Source: Nocardioides conyzicola (GTDB taxonomy: Bacteria > Actinomycetota > Actinomycetes > Propionibacteriales > Nocardioidaceae). From it: a DNA stretch of 64,000 nucleotides. The translations under genes and the position numbers were made by a program. Position 1 is the stretch's first letter. Every line of letters begins with the position of its first letter. Below the pieces are notes generated by a model. That model was not told where the DNA came from. It saw nothing but the letters and a program-made list of their open reading frames with translations, and made no database searches. The stretch covers positions 1 through 64,000 of the forward strand of contig NZ_BAABKM010000002.1 of the NCBI RefSeq assembly GCF_039543825.1. Reading direction: 5' to 3'. This document shows, piece by piece, positions 18,630 through 28,094 of the stretch.

Positions 18630-19298
18630 TCAGCCCTTCTTCTTGGGCTTCTTCTTCGGCTTCGGCGGCACGTACTTCTCGATCTCGCCGGTCCAGGTGA
18701 TCGGGTTGAAGTCCTCGTCGGGACGGAAGCTGACCGCCTCGAGCGTGCCGTGGTCCGGCGCGAGGTAGACCAGGCAGACGTCGGCGGTCGCGCCGGCGGC
18801 GAACGGCTTGGGGAGCGCGGTGCTCGGGCAGGCCTTGAAGGAGCTCGCGAACGGCGTCGACTCCAGCAGCAGGTTGTCCTCGTTGACGACGTAGAGCGGC
18901 ACCCGCCGGCCGCCGAGGTCGGACTCGCCGACGTTCTTCACGCTCACGTGGACGAAGTACGGCGTCGACGCCTTCTGCGCGTCGGTCAGCTGCCAGGCAG
19001 ACAGCGTCTTCTTGGTCGTGGTCTTCTCGAGCTTGGTCACGGTGAGGTCGAGCGCGCCGACCTCGTCCTGACGCGGCTCGTAGGCCACCACGGCCGCGTC
19101 ACCGACCTCGAGGTGGGTGCCCTGCGGCGTCAGCGTGACGCCGTCGGGCACCGGCAGGTACGGCGAGGCGCTGGTCGAGCCGCTCGGGCTCCCCGACTTC
19201 CCCGACGAGCCACCGGAGTCGGAGCCGGAGCAGCCGGCGAGCACCGTCGCCGAGAGCAGCAGCGCGATCGACGGCGCGAGCGCGCGCGAGGTCCTCAT
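18630..19298 (-). CDS. Predicted lipoprotein
   Basis: A 222-residue secreted lipoprotein with signal peptide and lipobox LAGC (Cys22), then a Ser/Gly-rich linker. The remaining domain is a beta-rich fold resembling DUF4352-type immunoglobulin-like extracellular domains (FVHVSVKNVGESDLGGRRVPLYVVNEDN). The C-terminus is a lysine/proline-rich tail (PPKPKKKPKKK). ATG 19298 starts directly at the signal peptide. Function unknown. Confidence 0.85.
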   Translation of the reverse strand: MRTSRALAPSIALLLSATVLAGCSGSDSGGSSGKSGSPSGSTSASPYLPVPDGVTLTPQGTHLEVGDAAVVAYEPRQDEVGALDLTVTKLEKTTTKKTLSAWQLTDAQKASTPYFVHVSVKNVGESDLGGRRVPLYVVNEDNLLLESTPFASSFKACPSTALPKPFAAGATADVCLVYLAPDHGTLEAVSFRPDEDFNPITWTGEIEKYVPPKPKKKPKKKG

Positions 19299-19324
19299 GC
19301 GGCCATTGTGCATATGCACGGGGC

Positions 19325-20725
<1,401 letters not shown>

Positions 20726-20785
20726 GATGGAGCTCCTGCGGGTCACGGCCGGCTGGCTGCCGGTCAAGGGGGAACGTGCGAACGT

Positions 20786-21106
20786 TCAGCCTAACGACCG
20801 GGGCGAGCCGATATTGAGGGTGGTGCCCGGCTCCACCCGTTCGTACGCCGAGGGCTCCTCGATCGCCCGGGAGAGCGTCATGACCGCCCGCAGCTTCACG
20901 TCGTACGACGAGAGCGCGCGCCGGTAGCCGCCGACGTTGTCCCACCGGGTGCTGAGCACCCACAGCTCCGGGTCGTCGACGTTGCGGCCGATCTCCCCGC
21001 CGGCGTACCCGGCGCAGGCGGCGAGCGCCTCCCGGGCCGTCTCGAGATCTGCCCGGAAGGACTCCGCGCGGTCCGCCGGAACGCGGAACCTGTTGACCAC
21101 CAGCAC
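20786..21106 (-). CDS. Antibiotic biosynthesis monooxygenase (ABM) domain protein
   Basis: A 106-residue single-domain protein with a ferredoxin-like ABM fold: LVVNRFRVPADRAESFRADL, CAGYAGGEIGRN and ELWVLSTRWDNVGGYRRALSS are the expected strands and helices. Such proteins act as small cofactor-free oxygenases, haem-degrading enzymes or unknown stress proteins. The start is GTG 21106, 26 bp after the stop of the LuxR-type gene, so the two may be cotranscribed. Confidence 0.8.
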   Translation of the reverse strand: MLVVNRFRVPADRAESFRADLETAREALAACAGYAGGEIGRNVDDPELWVLSTRWDNVGGYRRALSSYDVKLRAVMTLSRAIEEPSAYERVEPGTTLNIGSPRSLG

Positions 21107-21132
21107 GGGGCGACCGTACTCGCTGCGGCGCC

Positions 21133-21765
21133 TCAGCCCTCCCGTGGGTCGAACCCGTAGGTGAGGGCCCAGCGGACCGCCTGGCTGCGGGTCTCCACGC
21201 CGATCTTGCGGTAGGCGCTGCGGATGTAGGACTTGACCGTGTTGATGCTCAGGAACTCGCGTTCGGCGATCTCGGTGTTGGTGAGCCCGCGCACGATGGC
21301 CGCGAGGATCTCGGCCTCCCGGGCGTTGAGCCCGGCGCCGAGGCCGAGCCGCCACGACCGCTGCTCGGCCGGGCAGGCGCAGAGGATCGTGTCACGGGCC
21401 GTGGCGGGCCGCCGCCAGGCCCGCGCCGCGTCGAGCGTCGCCAGCAGGGTGGCCTCGTCGACGCTCATGGCGAGGCAGCCGTCCGCGCCCTGGGCCAGCG
21501 CCTGGTGGAGGAGCTCCGGTCGCAGGTCACGTCGGACGGCCAGCACCGTCGTGGCCGGCCGGCCGACCAGGCGGTCGAGCTCGGTCCCGTCGCCGCCCTC
21601 GAGACCCAGGACGTCGTAGAGCACGACGTCGGGCTCGGCGTGCATGGCCGGCACGATCTCGACCTGCGTGGGGTGGCGGCCCAGCATCGCGGCGATCCCC
21701 GCGGCGACCATGGCCGACGGGCTGACCACCGCGACCCGGGCGGGACCCTCGGTCGTCACCACCAT
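21133..21765 (-). CDS. LuxR-family DNA-binding regulator with pseudo-receiver
   Basis: A 210-residue regulator. The N-terminal 120 residues follow a receiver-like pattern (VAVVSPSAMVAAGIAAML, VVLYDVLGL, VLAVRRDLRPELLHQALAQGADG) but lack the usual acidic pair near residue 10, so phosphorylation is doubtful. The C-terminal HTH is a good LuxR domain: LNAREAEILAAIVRGLTN followed by IAEREFLSINTVKSYIRSAY. ATG 21765 has GGAG upstream. It is divergent from the zinc uptake operon. Confidence 0.88.
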   Translation of the reverse strand: MVVTTEGPARVAVVSPSAMVAAGIAAMLGRHPTQVEIVPAMHAEPDVVLYDVLGLEGGDGTELDRLVGRPATTVLAVRRDLRPELLHQALAQGADGCLAMSVDEATLLATLDAARAWRRPATARDTILCACPAEQRSWRLGLGAGLNAREAEILAAIVRGLTNTEIAEREFLSINTVKSYIRSAYRKIGVETRSQAVRWALTYGFDPREG

Positions 21766-21834
21766 CTCCGCTCCCTCCCTCCCTCGCACTTTCGTCCGAG
21801 AGATACATGTCGCCACTGCGCCGGACGGTTACAG

Positions 21835-21864
21835 TTGACAATCATTCTCAACTCATCTGAGAAT
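21835..21864 (+). promoter_or_regulatory. Promoter of the znu operon, apparently leaderless
   Basis: TTGACA (21835-21840) and GAGAAT (21859-21864) are separated by 18 bp. The predicted start site is at about 21871-21872, that is, on the A of the znuA ATG. The lack of a ribosome-binding site in front of znuA supports a leaderless mRNA. Both hexamers sit inside the two Zur boxes. Confidence 0.55.
21836..21850. promoter_or_regulatory. Zur box 1
   Basis: TGACAATCATTCTCA is a 7-1-7 inverted repeat matching in 6 of 7 positions and close to the actinobacterial Zur consensus TGAAAATGATTTTCA. It covers the -35 element. Confidence 0.75.
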
Positions 21865-21872
21865 GGTTCTCA
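21858..21872. promoter_or_regulatory. Zur box 2
   Basis: TGAGAATGGTTCTCA is a second 7-1-7 inverted repeat with 6 of 7 matches, centred 22 bp from the first, about two helical turns. It covers the -10 element and reaches the start codon, so zinc-loaded Zur bound here would block polymerase. Confidence 0.75.
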
Positions 21873-22765
21873 TGAAGCGCCTCTCCCTCCTGGTCCTCCC
21901 CCCGCTGCTCGTGCTGACGGGATGCGCCGCCTTCACCGACGACACGGTCGGTCTCGACAACGGGGTGCAGGTGGCGGCGGCGTTCTACCCGCTCCAGTAC
22001 GTCGCCAGCCGGGTCGCCGGCGACCACGCCGAGGTCGAGAACCTGACCGCGCCCGGCGGGGAGCCGCACGACCTCGAGCTCACCCCGAGGGAGACCGCCG
22101 ACGTCGCGCAGGCCGACCTCGTCGTCTACGAGGGCGGCTTCCAGCCGTCGGTCGACGACGCGGTCGACGAGAACGCGGGCGGCGACACCCTGGACGTCGC
22201 CGACGTGGTCGACCTGGTGCCGTTCCGCGAGCACGGCGTCGACTCCGACGAGCTCGATCCCCACTTCTGGCAGGACCCGCTGCTGCTCGCCGACGTCGGC
22301 GACGCGGTCGCCGACCGGCTGTCGAAGGTCGACCCCGACCACGCGGACGACTACGCAGCCAATGCCGCCGACCTGCGCGCCGACCTCGAGGGCCTCGACA
22401 AGGACTACACGGCCGGGCTCGCCGACTGCCAGCGCAGCACCGTGGTCGTCAGCCACGACGCGTTCGGCTACCTGCAGAAGTACGGCATCACGATGGAAGC
22501 GATCCTCGGCCTCTCCCCCGACTCCGAGCCGACGCCGGCCGACCTGGCCCGGCTCCAGAGGGTGATCGAGGACGACGGGGTCACGACCGTCTTCTCCGAG
22601 TCGTTGGTCAGTCCGAAGACCGCCGAGCAGCTCGCGAGCGACATGGGCGTGCGGAGCGAGGTGCTCGACCCGATCGAGGGCCTGTCCGACAAGACCGCGG
22701 ACGAGGACTACCTTTCCCTCATGCGCTCCAACCTCGCCGCCCTCGAGGAGGCGAACGGCTGTTGA
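21872..22765 (+). CDS. znuA: Zinc ABC transporter substrate-binding lipoprotein
   Basis: A 297-residue extracytoplasmic metal-binding protein of the cluster A-I type. It has a lipoprotein signal with lipobox LTGC (Cys18). Probable metal ligands are the histidines in GGEPHDLELTP, ELDPHFWQDP and VVSHDAFGYLQ and a C-terminal acidic residue after the ESLVSP stretch. Unlike many ZnuA proteins it has no His-rich loop. ATG 21872 is used; another ATG at 21863 lies within the Zur box. It captures zinc for the ZnuBC pair, whose first gene overlaps it by 4 bp. Confidence 0.9.
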   Translation: MKRLSLLVLPPLLVLTGCAAFTDDTVGLDNGVQVAAAFYPLQYVASRVAGDHAEVENLTAPGGEPHDLELTPRETADVAQADLVVYEGGFQPSVDDAVDENAGGDTLDVADVVDLVPFREHGVDSDELDPHFWQDPLLLADVGDAVADRLSKVDPDHADDYAANAADLRADLEGLDKDYTAGLADCQRSTVVVSHDAFGYLQKYGITMEAILGLSPDSEPTPADLARLQRVIEDDGVTTVFSESLVSPKTAEQLASDMGVRSEVLDPIEGLSDKTADEDYLSLMRSNLAALEEANGC

Positions 22766-23565
22766 GCACCTCCACCGACCCTGTCGTCGAGCTGACGAAC
22801 GGCGCCGTGGCCATCGCGGGCCGTCCGATCCTGCGGCAGATCGACCTGACGGTCCGGTCCGGCGAGTTCGTCGCCCTGATGGGAGCGAACGGCTCCGGCA
22901 AGTCGACGCTGGTCCGCGCCCTCACGGGTCTGTGGCCGCTGGCGACGGGCTCGCTCCGGCTGTTCGGCACGCCGTTCGACGCGTTCGACGACTGGCAGCG
23001 GGTCGGGTTCGTGCCCCAGCGCGGCGGTGCCACGTCCGGCGTACCCGCCTCGGTCTGGGAGATCGTGGCCTCCGGCCGGCTCACCCGGCGTCGGCTGCTC
23101 CGCCCGCTCGGGCGGGCCGACCGGGTCGCGATCGACGACGCGCTCGAGGTGGTCGGCCTCGCCGACCGCGCCCGTGAGGGCGTCGCGTCGCTGTCCGGTG
23201 GGCAGCAGCAGCGGGTGCTGATCGCCCGCGCGCTGGCCGGCGAGCCGGAGCTGTTCTTCCTCGACGAGCCGACGGCGGGCGTCGACCTGCCCAACCAGCA
23301 GGTCCTGGCCGACACCCTCGAGATCATGTCGGGACGCGGCTCCACGATCGTCCTGGTCGCCCACGAGCTCGGCCCGATGGCACCGCTCATCGACCGCGCC
23401 GTGGTGATGCGCGACGGTCGGGTCGCGTACGACGGTCCGCCGCTGGCCAGCGTCGACGTCGCGACCGCCCACCTCGACGGCCATCACCATCACCACCACC
23501 ACGAGCCGGAGCGGCACGACCACGCACCGCACGTCTCCTCCCTGATCGAGGGAGAACACCGATGA
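22762..23565 (+). CDS. znuC: Zinc ABC transporter ATP-binding protein
   Basis: A 267-residue ABC ATPase with Walker A GANGSGKST, Q-loop in VPQRGG, signature LSGGQQQR, Walker B ELFFLDEP and the switch histidine in LVAHELGP. The C-terminus carries a histidine-rich tail with seven consecutive histidines (DGHHHHHHHEPERHDH), probably a zinc sensor or buffer. The TTG at 22762 overlaps the znuA stop (TTGA) and has GGAGG upstream. Confidence 0.92.
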   Translation: MSTSTDPVVELTNGAVAIAGRPILRQIDLTVRSGEFVALMGANGSGKSTLVRALTGLWPLATGSLRLFGTPFDAFDDWQRVGFVPQRGGATSGVPASVWEIVASGRLTRRRLLRPLGRADRVAIDDALEVVGLADRAREGVASLSGGQQQRVLIARALAGEPELFFLDEPTAGVDLPNQQVLADTLEIMSGRGSTIVLVAHELGPMAPLIDRAVVMRDGRVAYDGPPLASVDVATAHLDGHHHHHHHEPERHDHAPHVSSLIEGEHR

Positions 23566-24569
23566 GCGACTACCTCGACCTGCTCGGCCTGCCGTTCATG
23601 CAGCGGGCGATCCTCGCCGCGCTCTTCACCGGCCTGGCGGCACCGGCCGTCGGCACCTACCTGGTGCAGCGCCGGCTCGCGCTGATGGGTGACGGCATCG
23701 GGCACGTCGCCGTCACCGGTGTCGCGATCGGCCTGCTCACCGGGACGTCGCCCACGTGGACCGCGGTCGTCGTGGCGGTGATCGGCGCCGTCGTCATCGA
23801 GGTCATCCGCGAGCGCGGCCACGCCAACGGCGACGTGGCCCTCGCCCTGCTCTTCTACGGCGGCCTCGCCGGCGGCGTGCTCATCACCGGGCTCGCCGGC
23901 CAGAGCGGCGCGCGGCTGCAGACCTACCTCTTCGGCTCCATCGTCACGGTCTCGGTCTCCGACGTGATCGTGACGATGGTGCTGGCCGCCGTCGTCGTGC
24001 TCGTCTGCGTCGGGCTGGCGCCCCAGCTGTTCGCGGTGGCGCAGGACCAGGAGTTCGCCCGCGTGGCCGGCCTCAACATCCGCGCCTACAACCTGCTCGT
24101 CGCCGTCCTCGCCGCGGTCAGCGTGACGGTCGCGATGCGCACGGTCGGGCTGCTGCTGGTGTCGGCCCTGATGGTGGTGCCGGTGGCGACCGCGCAGCAG
24201 CTGAGCCGGTCCTTCCGCACCACGCTGACCGCGGCGATGGTCCTGGGGACCATCGCCTCCGTCGGCGGGCTGCTGCTCTCGGCGTACGCCTCCGGGCACG
24301 CCCGGGTCGCGCCCGGCCCGACCATCGTGCTGCTGGCCCTGGCCGGCTTCGTGGTCGCGTGGCCGCTCGGCGTCTGGCTGCGGTCCCGCCGCCGGCTGCA
24401 GCGGCCCTTCCCGGTGGTGGAGACCGCCGCCCACCAGGAGATCGACCAGCACCCGCACGACCACGGCGAGGACTGCGGTCACGTCGGGGTCCCGCACGGC
24501 GACCACGTCGACTACGTCCACGACGGCCACCGGCACGCCCCCCACGGGAGGCACTATGACGAACACTGA
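23562..24569 (+). CDS. znuB: Zinc ABC transporter permease
   Basis: A 335-residue membrane protein of the ABC-3 family with about eight or nine hydrophobic helices from residue 12 to 275, including the family stretch LMGDGIGHVAVTGVAIG. After the last helix comes a roughly 60-residue cytoplasmic tail rich in histidine and aspartate (HPHDHGEDCGH, HGDHVDYVHDGHRH), complementing the histidine tail of ZnuC. The ATG overlaps the znuC stop by 4 bp (ATGA). Confidence 0.92.
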   Translation: MSDYLDLLGLPFMQRAILAALFTGLAAPAVGTYLVQRRLALMGDGIGHVAVTGVAIGLLTGTSPTWTAVVVAVIGAVVIEVIRERGHANGDVALALLFYGGLAGGVLITGLAGQSGARLQTYLFGSIVTVSVSDVIVTMVLAAVVVLVCVGLAPQLFAVAQDQEFARVAGLNIRAYNLLVAVLAAVSVTVAMRTVGLLLVSALMVVPVATAQQLSRSFRTTLTAAMVLGTIASVGGLLLSAYASGHARVAPGPTIVLLALAGFVVAWPLGVWLRSRRRLQRPFPVVETAAHQEIDQHPHDHGEDCGHVGVPHGDHVDYVHDGHRHAPHGRHYDEH

Positions 24570-24954
24570 GCAATCGCCGCTGCGGCCCACCCGCCAGCGC
24601 CGGGCCGTCGTCGACGCGATGGCGTCGTTCGCGGACTTCCGCTCCGCGCAGGAGATCCACGAGCTCCTCGGCGAACGCGGCGAGCAGGTCGGCCTGGCGA
24701 CCGTCTACCGGACCCTCCAGCGGCTGGCGGAGGCCGGCGAGGTCGACGTGCTGCGCACCGAGGACGGCGAGGCGATCTACCGACGGTGCTCGGACAGCCA
24801 TCACCACCACCTGGTCTGCCGCTCCTGCGGGGCGACCATCGAGGTGGAGGGACCGACGGTCGAGCGGTGGACGTCGAGCATCGCGGCCGAGCACGGGTAC
24901 GCCGACGTCAGCCACGCCCTGGAGATCTTCGGGACCTGCCCGCGCTGCCGCTAG
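24556..24954 (+). CDS. zur: Zinc uptake regulator, Fur family
   Basis: A 132-residue Fur-type repressor. An N-terminal winged helix (RPTRQRRAVVDAM ... GLATVYRTLQRLAEAGEVD) is followed by the metal region: SDSHHHHLVCRSCG and the C-terminal CPRCR give the structural zinc site (two CxxC pairs). The gene overlaps znuB by 14 bp, and placement behind two Zur boxes points to Zur rather than Fur, with autoregulation. The stop codon overlaps the stop of the convergent kinase gene. Confidence 0.92.
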   Translation: MTNTEQSPLRPTRQRRAVVDAMASFADFRSAQEIHELLGERGEQVGLATVYRTLQRLAEAGEVDVLRTEDGEAIYRRCSDSHHHHLVCRSCGATIEVEGPTVERWTSSIAAEHGYADVSHALEIFGTCPRCR

Positions 24955-26528
24955 CCGACGGACGGCAGGCGCACCCGGAAGGTGCTCCCCCGGCCGACCT
25001 CGCTCTCGACGTCGACCCGACCGCCGTGGCTCTCGACGATGTCCTTGGTGATGCTCAGCCCGAGACCGGCGCCGGCCACGGCCCGCCGGGCGGCGTCCTC
25101 GGTGCGGAAGAAGCGGGTGAAGAGCCGGTCGCAGTCGTCGGGGGCGATGCCGATGCCGGTGTCGACGACCTCGAGCTCGACGTCCCGCTCGTCAGCGGCC
25201 AGCCGGACCGTCACCGCGCCACCCGGCTCGGTGTACTTGATGGCGTTGGAGAGCAGGTTGTCGACGGCCTGCGCGATCCGCTGGGCGTCGAGGCTCATGC
25301 GGAGCTGCTCGGGCGCCGTCAGCGCGATGTCGACGCCGGCGCCGGCGGCCGTCGGCCGGGCCGCCTCGACCGACTCGACCACGATCGCCGCGAGGTCGGC
25401 GTCACTGCGGTTGATCGGCATCGGGCTGCCGTCGCGCTGCGCGGTGTCGAGCAGGTCGCCGATCAGGCGACGCAGCCGCTCGGCGTTGCGGTGCACGACC
25501 CGGAGCTGCTCGACGGCGTGCGGGGGGATGGCCGGGTCCTCCTCGAGGATCTGCACGTAGCCGACGATCGACGTCAGGGGCGTGCGCAGCTCGTGGGACA
25601 CCAGGGCGACGAACTCGTCCTTCACCTTGAGGGCGCGCATGAAGTCGGTGACGTCGTTGTACGCGAGTGCGGCGCCCGCGAACGCGCCATCCCGGGTCCG
25701 CACCGCCCGCGCCGAGACCGAGAGCGCCCGCCGGGTCGCCGGGTCCCGGCCGATCCACATCCGGACGTCGTCGAACTCCTCCTCGGCGCTGGCCCGGTAC
25801 GCCGGCATCTGCTCGGCCCGCATCGGGGTCCGGCCGTCGACGTCGTACACCTCGCCGAGCTGGCCGGCCTGGCCCTCGTGCCCCGCGGGGTAGCCGATGG
25901 CCATGAACTCCTGGTGCCGGCGGTTCATGCCGACGTACTCCCCGTCCTTGCCGAGCAGCAGCAGGCCGACGTCGACGGTGTCGAAGATCGCCTGGCTGAC
26001 CCGGCGCTGGTGCTCGATCGTGCCCTCGTGCGCCTGGACCTGCTCCATGCCGTCCGCGACGGCGAGCGCGGTGACGACCACCACGAGGGCGATGAAGAGC
26101 ACCCGCGGGACCATCACGGAGTCGCCGTGGCTGTAGACGGCACCCGGCACCACGAGGAAGAGGACGGTCGCCACGCCGGCGATGACGGCGCCGCGCCGTC
26201 CCCACTGCCGCCCCAGCCAGAGCGCCGGGAAGACGGCGAGCAGACCGTTGCCACCCTCGGGCGCCAGCCGCGTCACGCCGACGACCGCGATCGAGCCGAC
26301 CGGCAGGACCAGCGCCAGCCGCGGGTCAAGCCGGTCCCACGGCACCGCCACACCCAGGACGAACAGGACCACCGCGCCGACCAGCCCGAGCCCCGGGCCC
26401 GAGAGCAGGTCGAACCGGGCGCCGAACGCCACGCGCAGGCCGACGTCCACGGCGTACAGCACGCTGAAGAGGACCTGGAACCGACCCGGCTCGGCCATCC
26501 AGGCGATCGACCAGCTCCGCCGGGTCAC
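24951..26528 (-). CDS. Membrane histidine kinase with PAS domain
   Basis: A 525-residue sensor kinase. About five membrane helices fill residues 15-165. A PAS domain (FDTVDVGLLLLGKDGEYVGM) is followed by HisKA with His312 in SHELRTPLTS and an HATPase domain (NLLSNAIKYTEPGG, VVDTGIGIAPDD, GAGLGLSITKDIV). The GTG start at 26528 overlaps the uppS stop by 4 bp (GTGA); the long open frame upstream is a shadow of uppS. No response regulator lies adjacent, so the partner is unknown. Confidence 0.88.
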   Translation of the reverse strand: MTRRSWSIAWMAEPGRFQVLFSVLYAVDVGLRVAFGARFDLLSGPGLGLVGAVVLFVLGVAVPWDRLDPRLALVLPVGSIAVVGVTRLAPEGGNGLLAVFPALWLGRQWGRRGAVIAGVATVLFLVVPGAVYSHGDSVMVPRVLFIALVVVVTALAVADGMEQVQAHEGTIEHQRRVSQAIFDTVDVGLLLLGKDGEYVGMNRRHQEFMAIGYPAGHEGQAGQLGEVYDVDGRTPMRAEQMPAYRASAEEEFDDVRMWIGRDPATRRALSVSARAVRTRDGAFAGAALAYNDVTDFMRALKVKDEFVALVSHELRTPLTSIVGYVQILEEDPAIPPHAVEQLRVVHRNAERLRRLIGDLLDTAQRDGSPMPINRSDADLAAIVVESVEAARPTAAGAGVDIALTAPEQLRMSLDAQRIAQAVDNLLSNAIKYTEPGGAVTVRLAADERDVELEVVDTGIGIAPDDCDRLFTRFFRTEDAARRAVAGAGLGLSITKDIVESHGGRVDVESEVGRGSTFRVRLPSVG

Positions 26529-27295
26529 TGCTGGGCTCCGCCGTACCGCCGGTCCCGTCGGGCGTAGAGATCGATGGCGTTCCAGAGATGGCGCCGGTCG
26601 ACGTCGGGCCACAGCACGTCGGTGAACACGAGCTCGGCGTACGCCGCCTGCCAGAGCAGGAAGTTGGAGAGCCGCTGCTCCCCCGACGTGCGCCAGATCA
26701 GGTCGGCGTCGGACTGCTCGGGGACGTAGAGGTGCCGGGCGAAGGTCTTCTCGTCGACCTTCTCGGGGTCGAGCCGGCCGGCGGCGACCTCGCGGGCGAT
26801 GCTGCGCGCGGTGTCGGCGAGCTCGGCGCGGCCGCCGTAGTTGACGCACATCGTCAGCGTGAGGACGTCGTTCTTGCGCGTCAGCTCCTCCGCGACCTGG
26901 AGCTCGCGGATCACCGACTTCCACAGGCGCGGCGCCCGGCCGGCCCACCGGACGCGGACCCCGAGCTCGTGCATCTCGTCGCGGCGCCGGCGGATCACGT
27001 CGCGGTTGAAGCCCATCAGGAACTTCACCTCGTCGGGCGAGCGGGACCAGTTCTCCGTGGAGAAGGCGTACGCCGAGATCGCCTTCACGCCGATCTCGAT
27101 CGCACCCTCGACGACGTCGAAGAGGGAGGACTCGCCCTGCTCGTGGCCCTTGGTGCGGGGCAGGCCGCGGTCCTTGGCCCAGCGACCGTTGCCGTCCATC
27201 ACGATGGCGACGTGCCGCGGCACCAGGTCCTTCGGGATGGCCGGCGGACGAGCGCCGGACGGGTGCGGCGTGGGCTGACGGACGGCGCGCTTCAC
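26525..27295 (-). CDS. uppS: Isoprenyl (di-trans,poly-cis) diphosphate synthase
   Basis: A 256-residue cis-prenyltransferase that builds the polyprenyl carrier for cell-wall synthesis. Conserved regions are VAIVMDGNGRWAKDRGLPR (catalytic Asp), AYAFSTENWSRSP, VNYGGRAEL and the C-terminal DADLIWRTSGEQRLSNF (split across the active-site Arg region). Length is normal. GTG 27295 is preferred; a GTG at 27313 has a ribosome site too close to the codon. It is the second of a recO-uppS pair, as in other actinobacteria. Confidence 0.93.
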   Translation of the reverse strand: MKRAVRQPTPHPSGARPPAIPKDLVPRHVAIVMDGNGRWAKDRGLPRTKGHEQGESSLFDVVEGAIEIGVKAISAYAFSTENWSRSPDEVKFLMGFNRDVIRRRRDEMHELGVRVRWAGRAPRLWKSVIRELQVAEELTRKNDVLTLTMCVNYGGRAELADTARSIAREVAAGRLDPEKVDEKTFARHLYVPEQSDADLIWRTSGEQRLSNFLLWQAAYAELVFTDVLWPDVDRRHLWNAIDLYARRDRRYGGAQQ

Positions 27296-27334
27296 GAGGT
27301 GGAGCCTAGCCACGCTCCCCGCCCGCGGGGTGGA

Positions 27335-28072
27335 TCAGCGCTCGACGTACATCAGGGACTTCAGCCCGCGCTCGAGGTGCCAGGCGAGGTACGCCGCGAC
27401 CAGGCTGCTGCCCTCCTTGAGGGTGCGCGGGTGGGTGGCGTCGACGACCGGCCAGTCACCGGACAGCAGGGCGGCGAGCAGCAGGACGGTCTCGGGTGCG
27501 GGGTTGGCGGAGCCCGGGACCCGGCAGGTCGCGCACAGCACTCCGCCCATCGACGGGTTGAACCACCGGTGCGGGCTCCCCGGGTGGGGCAGGGTGCCGC
27601 ACCGCGCGCAGTGGTCGAACGACGGGGCGTAGCCGGCGACCGCGAGCGAGCGGAGCAGGTAGGAGTCCAGGACCTGGCTGGGCGCGTGCTCGCCCGCCGT
27701 CATCGCGCGCAGGCCGCCGACGAGCAGCAGGAACTGCTGGACCGACGGCTCCCGCTCCTCGGTCACCAACCGGTCCGCGGTCTCGAGCATCACGGTGCCG
27801 GCGGTGTAGCGGTCGTAGTCCAGACCGAGACCCTTGGCGAACGGCGTGATCGTCTCCGCCTGGGTGATCGTGTCGAGGTTGCGGCCCTCGGCGAGCTGCA
27901 GGTCGACGTACGTGAACGGCTCGAGGCGCGACCCGAAGCGGGAGGTGGTACGGCGTACGCCCTTGGCGACCGCGCGGACGCGACCGTGCTGCCGCGTCAG
28001 CAGCGTGATGATGCGGTCTGCTTCACCCAGCTTGTGGGTGCGCAGCACGATCGCCTCGTCACGGTAGAGCAC
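27335..28072 (-). CDS. recO: DNA repair protein RecO
   Basis: A 245-residue recombination mediator of the RecFOR pathway. The N-terminal OB fold begins LYRDEAIVLRTHKLGEADRI and continues RAVAKGVRRTTSRFG. A zinc finger is formed by CARC (HCARCGTL) and CATC (LCATCRVP). The helical C-terminal domain is complete. The start is GTG 28072. The genes on either side, uppS and an alpha/beta hydrolase, are on the same strand with short gaps. Confidence 0.93.
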   Translation of the reverse strand: MLYRDEAIVLRTHKLGEADRIITLLTRQHGRVRAVAKGVRRTTSRFGSRLEPFTYVDLQLAEGRNLDTITQAETITPFAKGLGLDYDRYTAGTVMLETADRLVTEEREPSVQQFLLLVGGLRAMTAGEHAPSQVLDSYLLRSLAVAGYAPSFDHCARCGTLPHPGSPHRWFNPSMGGVLCATCRVPGSANPAPETVLLLAALLSGDWPVVDATHPRTLKEGSSLVAAYLAWHLERGLKSLMYVER

Positions 28073-28094
28073 ACGCCCATTCTGCCGGGTGGGG

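Noticed and set aside
20770..20790. SOS (LexA) box upstream of glyS
   Set aside because: GAACGTGCGAACGTTC contains CGAAC and GTTC but with the wrong spacing (the LexA box needs CGAAC-N4-GTTCG).
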